64,000 nucleotides of DNA from Parasponia andersonii. Taxonomy: Eukaryota; Streptophyta; Magnoliopsida; Rosales; Cannabaceae. The stretch spans positions 476,475 to 540,474 of the forward strand of contig JXTB01000193.1 in the NCBI GenBank assembly GCA_002914805.1, written 5' to 3'. Every line of letters begins with the position of its first letter. Position 1 is the stretch's first letter. The notes under the pieces are model-generated. The model was given only the letters and a program-made list of their open reading frames with translations, was not told the DNA's origin and did no database searches. This document shows, piece by piece, positions 57,111-64,000 of this stretch. Position numbers and translations under genes: made by a program.

Positions 57111-59049
57111 TGTGCTAAGGAAAAATAAAATATGCACAAATAAATGCTACATAGTACTTTTGAATAAAATTCTACATGATGCATGAATGCAAATGTAGAT
57201 AAAGTCACCCATAAATACTAGATTTTATTCAATGGTAATCTAACCCTGAATTAGGATAAGCTTTCTTAGAGAAAGAGCTGTCTAATTCTAGTTAAATTAG
57301 GACCCCCCTAATTATTAATAACTATCAAAATATCTCATAATTAATTATTAATAACTACCATTTTATTTGGTCATTAGAACCTTTTAATAACAATCTAAGG
57401 AGATTAATAAGCCTAAGTTGAGTATATGACTATTGTTTAAACTCTAGTAAAAGTTTTCAATTCAATGTTACCTAAGGGTAATCACAAATGATAAGCTTCT
57501 AGAGTTTTATCTGAAGAAACCCAATCTAACAAATAATTTCTATACAATCTCCTAAGGATGATTATATATAGAAATCTAACTAATGGATTTACAATAGAAA
57601 CTGTAGGTCTTAATCTAGTAAGCCTTCTTCCACTCAATCTATTTATTTATAGAATTTTTTATAATTTTCTAAGTTGTCTAAATCTAACTAAATGCTCTTA
57701 AATCATAATTAATACGCATGACATTATTATAATATCTCAGTGGCACTTCCTATTCTATATGGCATGTTATCATAAATACAGATTTGTAAAGATAATAACA
57801 TAATAATTGCAATAAATAAATAAAGCATTAAATGACATATCTTATAGCCATAGTTGACATAGAATCTTAAATTATAAAATTTGGAATTAAATTGATGATC
57901 TTGATTTTCAAATCTTCCAATTTCGTAATCTTCGTAATCTTCAATATTTTTACTACAAAGTCTGTTAGTGATAAATACAAATATTCAACACATTCAAATT
58001 TAGAAAATTATTATATTTTCTGATTAAAAATATTTTTTTATTAAAAAAAATCAAATCTAGATAAATTCAAAAATTAAAAACAATATCTTTTTCTAAAAGA
58101 TATCAAAATTTAAATAATCTAAATATCTTTTGAATTTTAAACTAAATGATTTACCATAAATAAAATATTTAACAAAATCTATTAATTAGTCCATAGATAA
58201 TCACATTATCTAAAATTTTCAAAATATTCAATTTCCATATAAATTAATTTACTATTGAATAATTCATAAACGAAATAATTGTAGTTACCCAAAATTTCAA
58301 AATAGATAATTTCCTATCCAAATTAAATAACTATTAGATAATTCAAATTAGTTAACAAATAATTTAAAAACTAGTAACTATCAAAAAAATATATATTTAT
58401 CACATAAATAATAAAAATAAAACATTTTTTTAATTAAAACAAAGAGAAGAGGACGAGGTGGGGCCCCAAGGGTAGCACCCCCATGGGTAGCCGTTGTGTG
58501 TTGTGTTGTGGCCCGAGGCCGAGCCACCATAGGGCGCAGCAAGGTTGAGCCCCCCACCACGTTATTTTTTAAAAAAAAAAACAAATAAATATAATAATAA
58601 ATAGAAAATAAAAATAGAAAAAGAAAAATAAGAAAAATCACGAATTCTCCTTCATCTTCTTCTTTCTCCATTATTGTTTTTCCAAGAAAATTACATAAAC
58701 CTAGATTTACAATTTTTTAGTATAGGAAAAACACAAATCCTAGAAAAATTATCAAGCAAGAAAACATGGTGATAATAGACCACCCTCCTTGTTACAATTC
58801 TAACAAAAAGATTACACCATAAAATTCTATAACCATGGCCAAAGTTTGTTAAAACCAACAAATCTACAAACTATCTATAACATAAAAATTGATATCTATT
58901 CATCATCATAAGACAACAATCAATTAACCATTCATAGAAACTTAAAGTGCCAAACACATTTAGAAATCACAAAGATGCATAGAAAAACTGAAAGATTAAG
59001 GATAAGCCAAAGAGAAGAATTTGCAATAAATAGACCATAACAAAAACCG
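57111..59049 (-). other. X leader and unassigned sequence, with GC-rich island
   Basis: AT-rich, non-coding DNA with a sharp GC-rich island at 58,445-58,560 (GGTGGGGCCCCAAGGG, GTGGCCCGAGGCCGAGCC). On the minus strand this lies about 500-600 bases after the primer-binding site. The minus frame 58,381-58,671 runs through the island but has hydrophobic low-complexity ends and no domain. Confidence 0.45.
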
Positions 59050-59066
59050 TGGCTCTCGTACTAATT
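59050..59066 (-). other. X primer-binding site
   Basis: The plus strand reads TGGCTCTCGTACTAATT, the complement of a tRNA-Met-type site (AATTGGTATCAGAGCCA) with three differences, two bases inside the LTR at 59,069. This sets the right-hand LTR as the 5' LTR of X. Confidence 0.7.
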
Positions 59067-59068
59067 AT

Positions 59069-60578
59069 TGGTTATTATTTACCAAAAATGTGACAATATA
59101 AAAAAGGAGCTGAAGCATGGAAACTAAATTTTTTTATGGATTATAGTTTTTAATAAAACCTTTAGGATCTTTGTTATGATGTAAATACATGCAAAAGGTT
59201 ATGTATCTTAATTAGTGAGTCTCTTATCTTATGCAACAAGCTTGTAACTATAGAAGTGAGTAGGCACCTCGATTTTGATAAAATTCAAGTGAGAATCCAA
59301 GAACTCAAATGGCCTCTAAAGCTAGCTCCAAGAATTTCTCTCACATTTCTCACAGTTTTCTATACAACTGCCAAACTAATATTTCAGTCAAAACTGAATC
59401 AATCTATAACAAGGGGGAGGGGGCAGCCTTTTGAGGGGATTTTGGCAAGCCTTAGGAGCCATGGGTTGGCCGAAAATCACTGCTAAATTAGCATACTAGC
59501 CCACCTATCACTCCAACCTTTTTCTCTCTTTTTATGTAATTACCTATAAAATTATTTGAACTCAATTGATCTCATGAAGTCCAAGATGTTGGTATAGATT
59601 AGAGATCCAAATGAACCTATTTAAATCAACTTCAATAAATAAGGATCCAGTTATAATTAACTCTTAATACAAGTGAGTTTGTACTAATAGTTATGGACTT
59701 ATTCCATTATAGGTCCAAATTACACTCTTAAATTACATTAATATCACAAGATATTTTATAATTGAACTATATCTATTAGATAATTTATATTGGCATGTAT
59801 GTCATCATATGAATATCGATAATTGGAGATAGGTAAAATTACTATTTTGCCCCTCCAATTATATTTTTCAATTCTTTGATACAAAACTATATCTAATGGA
59901 TGATCAAACTTAAAAAAAGTCTTCGATAAATAAAATATCCAATAATATTAATTGTTTAGCTAAGATTTAAATCATCCAAACTTTTATAGCTCTTTAAGGC
60001 AGTATTCACTTTTCTACCTAATAGAGTTGTGGATTCTATATCTATAAGCATATGTTCCTAGTGCCCATAATAATGTATTACCAAAATACCAGGTTTTAGA
60101 TCATCAATTTCTTGATCGGTACCTTTCAATATCTCAAATAATATAAATTATGAACATGAATTCATCACCTATTTCAGGATTAAAAAAGATATGCATTAAT
60201 TATCAAGCTTATGAAAATATGTTCTTGTCAATGACACTTATTTCATGAACATATTTCAAATGGTTCATGTTCAATAATTACACATCAAAATGTTTTGCAT
60301 ATTGTTATACCAATATAGATTAAGACACACTATGATCCAAGAAATGTGTTTAACTTCTCTTATTAGTTGTCAACAATCTTATTTGATTTAGTTAGAGAAA
60401 ATATGTCTTAATTTTAATAGACGAATTTATTAAAATATTTCTCTAATAAATAAATTATGGAACCTTTATGATATTTACTATTATACCAATAATCAAAATA
60501 TTATTACAAATATTATGCATGAATTAATGCTTTATTAAATATCCAAAATATTTAATAAATATCCATAAATAATAAACA
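59069..60578 (-). repeat. X 5' LTR
   Basis: About 1.5 kb, uninterrupted, from TGGTTATTATTTACC to CCATAAATAATAAACA. It aligns with the split 3' LTR at 34,286-38,302. It serves as the empty-site reference for the T insertion (AGCCTTAGG/AGCCATGG near 59,450-59,463). Confidence 0.75.
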
Positions 60579-62337
60579 CTTTATGGGCAGCATCCTAAAA
60601 TATTGAAGTCTAAATTAACTTGCTCATAATTTATAAATAAAGATAGAATACTTTAGTTACTATAAGTTGTAGTGTTTATCTATCTCAACGGGAATGATGT
60701 GTCTTAAATCATTAAAATATGTGACTTATGATAGAAACACTAGTACAACATAAAGAAGCTATGCGTATTAAACTGGACTAGGTAATGTAAATAATTAGAG
60801 TGTTGTAATTCGATTCTTAATATTACCACAACTAGCAGCACATAGATCTTAGTCCTTAATATTTGACTGGACTTACTTTCCTAGATTGTAATATTTTGAT
60901 TTGTGAAAAGACTAGCCTTTGAGAAATTTGAGATAAACTCTGGCATTTTGGAGGTTATAGTTTATAAATTGACGGAAACACCAAATAGTTAAGGATGTTA
61001 TGCATTAATACTACTTTTAGGATTCATGGAATAACTAAATTTAAGATCTTAGTATTCACTTTATAAATGGTTGATAATTTTATTTAAATAGCTGTTGAGA
61101 ACAAAATTATCAACAAAATTATTCCTTGATAAAAAGATGGTAACTTAAATTTAAATATATATTGGAAGGGTATTATAGTAATTTTACCTTTCTACCTACG
61201 ACATTGTATAGGGATTTTACATGTGGTATAGAATATGCTAGATGGTTAATTAAAGCTAGTTGATTGAATCTCTATAAAAGACATGATAGTTTAATCTAAT
61301 AGTGTAGTATTGGGTTTTTGGTAGAGTGTCTCCTTTACTAATAATATTTATATAAATGCCATAATAAAAGTTATTATGTATTTGTCATAGTATTGGAATT
61401 TAGATTATGAGGATCCATTTGGTCCCTTGTCTAGCTCAACCAAGCTCATTAATTGGTTGGTGGTATTTATGAAATTAGTTTTATGAAACTGTATAAAATA
61501 ATAAATTAACACATAATTTGGCATTTTTATAAATGTGTTACATGAGTTGGAGATATTTATAAAAATATATCAAAAGCCCAAGTTAGAGAACAAGCCCAAT
61601 CTTGGTTTGACTAGCATTAGCAGTTTTTGGTCCCATATATATAAGATATAAGAGTGAAAAAATTGCTCAACCAAAAAACTAGTGCCACATGCATAAGGCA
61701 GATAGAGAGAGACAGACAGACAGACAGAGAGCGAGTTACAAGAATAGCTTAGTAAAAAGTTAGGGAGAAAAAATTTCTTACAACCTAACAGTCTCATCTT
61801 GTGTTCTCATGTTAAAAATATCAATAAGTTGTTCTTGATCGTTCTCCAATTAAGGATTTAACTTAGTACTCACTCACCTTACCAATCAACAGATAAGGCA
61901 TAGACAAGAAGATCCAAGATTAAACATTTGATCTCCATCAACAACGATATCAAAGAAGAGCACGATATAAAAAGTAAACCCCAAATCTAAGGTTTATGCA
62001 TCTAGATTTGATTTATGTTAAACATAATCTTGTGTTTGATAAATATGTATTCTATAGTTATAAAAATTATTTTCATGTAAAATACTTTGAAATCTAAATT
62101 CGATAATTTTTCCATTAAGTTCATAAATTGTTCATGTATTTTCCATTGAATCTTTACATGTATGATTTTTTCTAAGTATTAGATGTGGTTATGAAAATTA
62201 TTTCCATGTAAAATACTTTGAAATCTAAATTAGTTAATTTTCCACTAAGTTCATAAATTGTTCATGTATTTTCCATTGAATCCATACATGTATGATTTTT
62301 TCTAAGTATTAGATGAGTTTTTCGGCAATTGGTATCG
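60579..62337 (+). repeat. S-family 5' LTR, right fragment
   Basis: From about 60,605 this matches S1 from 3560 to the end (TCTCAACGGGAATGATGT, TATTAAACTGGACTA). It ends TTTTTCGGCA just before a primer-binding site, so it is the 3' part of the 5' LTR of a plus-strand S element. A 131-bp tandem duplication (62,056-62,317) is present near the end, single-copy in S1. Confidence 0.8.
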
Positions 62338-62339
62338 GA

Positions 62340-62351
62340 GCGTAGGTTCTT
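62340..62351 (+). other. S primer-binding site
   Basis: TGGTATCGGAGC, complementary to the 3' end of initiator tRNA-Met with one difference (A to G), lies two bases after the LTR end. Confidence 0.85.
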
Positions 62352-63015
62352 ATGTATAGCATAATATTGATCTAGTTTATGTGATTAAATTTGAGTAATT
62401 TTTATTTATGATAGGTAAACGATTCATGGTGATGATCGATGTTTAATTATGTATTCTATTGATTTTTGCATTGTGAGAAAACTTGTGGATTGTAATTCTA
62501 GCAAAATTAGGTTTTGGTGTTCTTGAATTTTATGATTTATAGATTCATGAAAATGTTTCAATAAGTTTTAAAATCTAAATTTTTTTTAAAATTTCTTCTG
62601 GATTTTAGTTATTTTTTTCCCTTAATTTTCATCTGTTTTTTATTTAATAAGAAAAAGCTTAAAGAGTGATGCGAGTCAAACCCGCACCTAGCCTTATGCC
62701 TTGTGTACGCATGCCTGCGCCATGCTCGTGACTAGTGCCCCCAACGTCTGCACCCAATGTAGGCCAGTTGTGCACGGCCCTACTACGCATCAAGGCCAGG
62801 TGCTTCCCATGCCCTTGCCCTGTTCCCGCTCTATTGCTCCATATCTCGCTGCCTTTCTTGGATAGTGACAGCCCAAAGGTCGATGGTGGTGGCATTTCCT
62901 CCACTACCATTAATTTCTAAATTAATTTCTTATAATTAATTAGATAACTATTTAATTTGAATTCAAATTTTGAATATTCAAATAAAATTAAGATAGTTAT
63001 CTATTTTTGAGTTAT
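62352..63015 (+). other. S leader with GC-rich island
   Basis: Untranslated leader of the S element, AT-rich apart from a GC-rich island at about 62,669-62,890 (CATGCCTGCGCCATGCTCG, CCCTTGCCCTGTTCCCGC). Overlapping frames on both strands in the island are not convincing genes. It is cut at 63,015 by a chromovirus LTR. Confidence 0.5.
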
Positions 63016-64000
63016 TGTCACACCTCTTAGTTTAACCGTATTGTCATATACAGTCAAACTACGAAGTATTATTATCTTTTAAACATTATCTTTTATTTTT
63101 TAAAAAATGGGCAATTTTTGAACTTTTCAAAACTTTTAAACAAAAGCAACTATATGGCATTTCTTATTAAAAATGTCTTCACAAAATGTACAATCAAAAG
63201 AGGTTTTCATCAGTCTATTTTGCCATCAATAGTAGTATTTATATTACACCAAAATATCTCAAAACTAAATTATCGCTCATAGGTCAAGCTCGTCTACATC
63301 TGTAAGATCATGAAGACAAAAGACAAACCAGGCAACCCCTTAGTCAATACCAAAATGTACCTCCTCATCTGCATCACAAGACTAAAATGAGCTAAAGCTC
63401 AGTAAGTAAAAAATATGCATGCTTATGAATGCTTTAAAATCTCATAAAGTTCCTATTATACCTTTTTCTTTCTTAAACATTTGAGTCTATGCGTTTTCCT
63501 TAAAAATTATTCTTAGTTAGGCCCCTTAACACATTGCTTGTCCCGTAAGTCGATAAGCCGTGATAACATTAGGCGGAAACTCTGGTCAAGAATAAAAATA
63601 AGGTGCGACCGTCGTGTGAGGTTTTTGAAAACCCCTTCCCTCATCAAAGGGGCATCCCACACCACGCTAATATTGTCCCACTTTAACGAAACACATCATA
63701 AGATCCGCAAATCTCACTTTAACGGGAGAGTCTGCATCAACAGACTTACCTATTCAGCTCCGACAGACTAGCAATTGCCATTAAAACTTATCTTATAAAA
63801 TTAGTACAATGGTACTCACTTTCAGATACTTTTATAATAAAACTCTCCATTTGCATGCAAGATGTGCCATGCACATGCCATTTCAAAACTTTCAGAATAA
63901 GTAAGTTTTACATAATTACATCTTCGATATAGTTCTTATGATGTAGTTGTAAGTCTTTACTTACCTCGTATCCTGAATAGGAATTGATAGTGGAAAGAGT
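63016..64000 (-). repeat. C2-family LTR, reversed, running off the window
   Basis: It begins TGTCACACCTCTTAGTTTAAC and matches the C2 LTR from 50,916 back to about 49,930 in reverse complement. Its other end and any internal region lie outside the window. The frame at 63,538-63,771 is inside the LTR and is not a gene. Confidence 0.75.

Larger units (their letters stand above)
34286..60578 (-). mobile_element. X: Ty1/copia-like element with multiple nested insertions
   Basis: The outer ends are TGTTTATTATTTATGG at 34,286 and its exact complement ending at 60,578. Left and right flanks are adjacent parts of one S-family LTR, so X inserted into S. On the minus strand the order is 5' LTR (59,069-60,578), primer-binding site (59,050-59,066), leader, an unidentified frame, integrase C-terminus, reverse transcriptase and RNase H start (to 52,716), then foreign insertions and the 3' LTR (34,286-38,302). 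The span of 26 kb is mostly later insertions. All frames are broken. Confidence 0.7.

Noticed and set aside
58381-58671. 96-codon minus-strand frame over the GC-rich island
   Set aside because: Its ends are hydrophobic low complexity and the GC island is open in several frames; position suggests a leader.
62659-62920. Overlapping frames in the second GC-rich island
   Set aside because: Open frames on both strands are expected in GC-rich DNA, and the place is the untranslated leader of S.
1-64000. tRNA, rRNA and microRNA genes
   Set aside because: None was recognised by eye; a tRNAscan or small-RNA mapping would be needed, and the tRNA-like matches at 59,050 and 62,340 are primer-binding sites.

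Overview
The window reads as repeat-rich, AT-rich nuclear DNA of a flowering plant. It holds one clearly recognisable host gene (COA6-like, about 18.0-18.7 kb, plus strand) in a landscape of decayed, nested LTR retrotransposons. All calls come from reading the sequence and the translated frames by eye; no database search was run.

Layout. 1-5.7 kb: AT-rich non-coding DNA with a promoter-like cluster at the extreme left, a foldback repeat (1.86-2.39 kb) and a complete solo LTR of a Ty1/copia-like family, here called S (3346-5144). 5.68-14.37 kb: a complete but internally deleted Ty3/gypsy Tat-lineage element, G1. It has both LTRs and a perfect 5-bp target duplication. Its gag and protease remnants lie on the minus strand, and a spliced antisense gene (Transposase_28-type aORF) lies on the plus strand. 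14.4-17.7 kb: non-coding DNA with three copies of a short inverted-repeat element. 17.78-18.67 kb: site II-rich promoter and the three-exon COA6-like gene. 18.7-24.1 kb: gene-free flank with a compound microsatellite and a degraded local duplication.

24.1-62.3 kb is best explained as a nested stack. G2, a second Tat element on the minus strand with all pol domains and the same antisense gene, runs from 24,127 to about 34,112. There a copia element of family S appears to have inserted. The S LTR is in turn split by a copia element, X, on the minus strand. The outer ends of X (34,286 and 60,578) carry a perfect 16-bp terminal inverted repeat and are flanked by two adjacent pieces of the S LTR. 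X contains a 2.5-kb solo LTR (T, 34,676-37,172), a block of chromovirus fragments (C3, C1, C2; 38.3-50.9 kb) fused head to head, an LTR-like stretch (A, 50.9-52.7 kb), and its own broken pol interrupted by a 1.54-kb insertion (L, 53,450-54,991). The right end (60.6-63.0 kb) is the rest of the S 5' LTR with a tRNA-Met-type primer-binding site, then another chromovirus LTR running off the window.

The COA6-like protein is expected in the mitochondrial intermembrane space, supporting copper delivery to cytochrome c oxidase. Its promoter has the site II (TGGGCC/TGGGCT) elements typical of nuclear genes for mitochondrial proteins. The most interesting non-host feature is the antisense gene of the Tat elements: it has its own TATA box, a leader intron placed exactly before the ATG, several coding introns, a basic nuclear-localisation-like motif and a coiled coil, and the architecture is shared by G1 and G2. 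All retroelement reading frames seen here are interrupted by stops or frameshifts.
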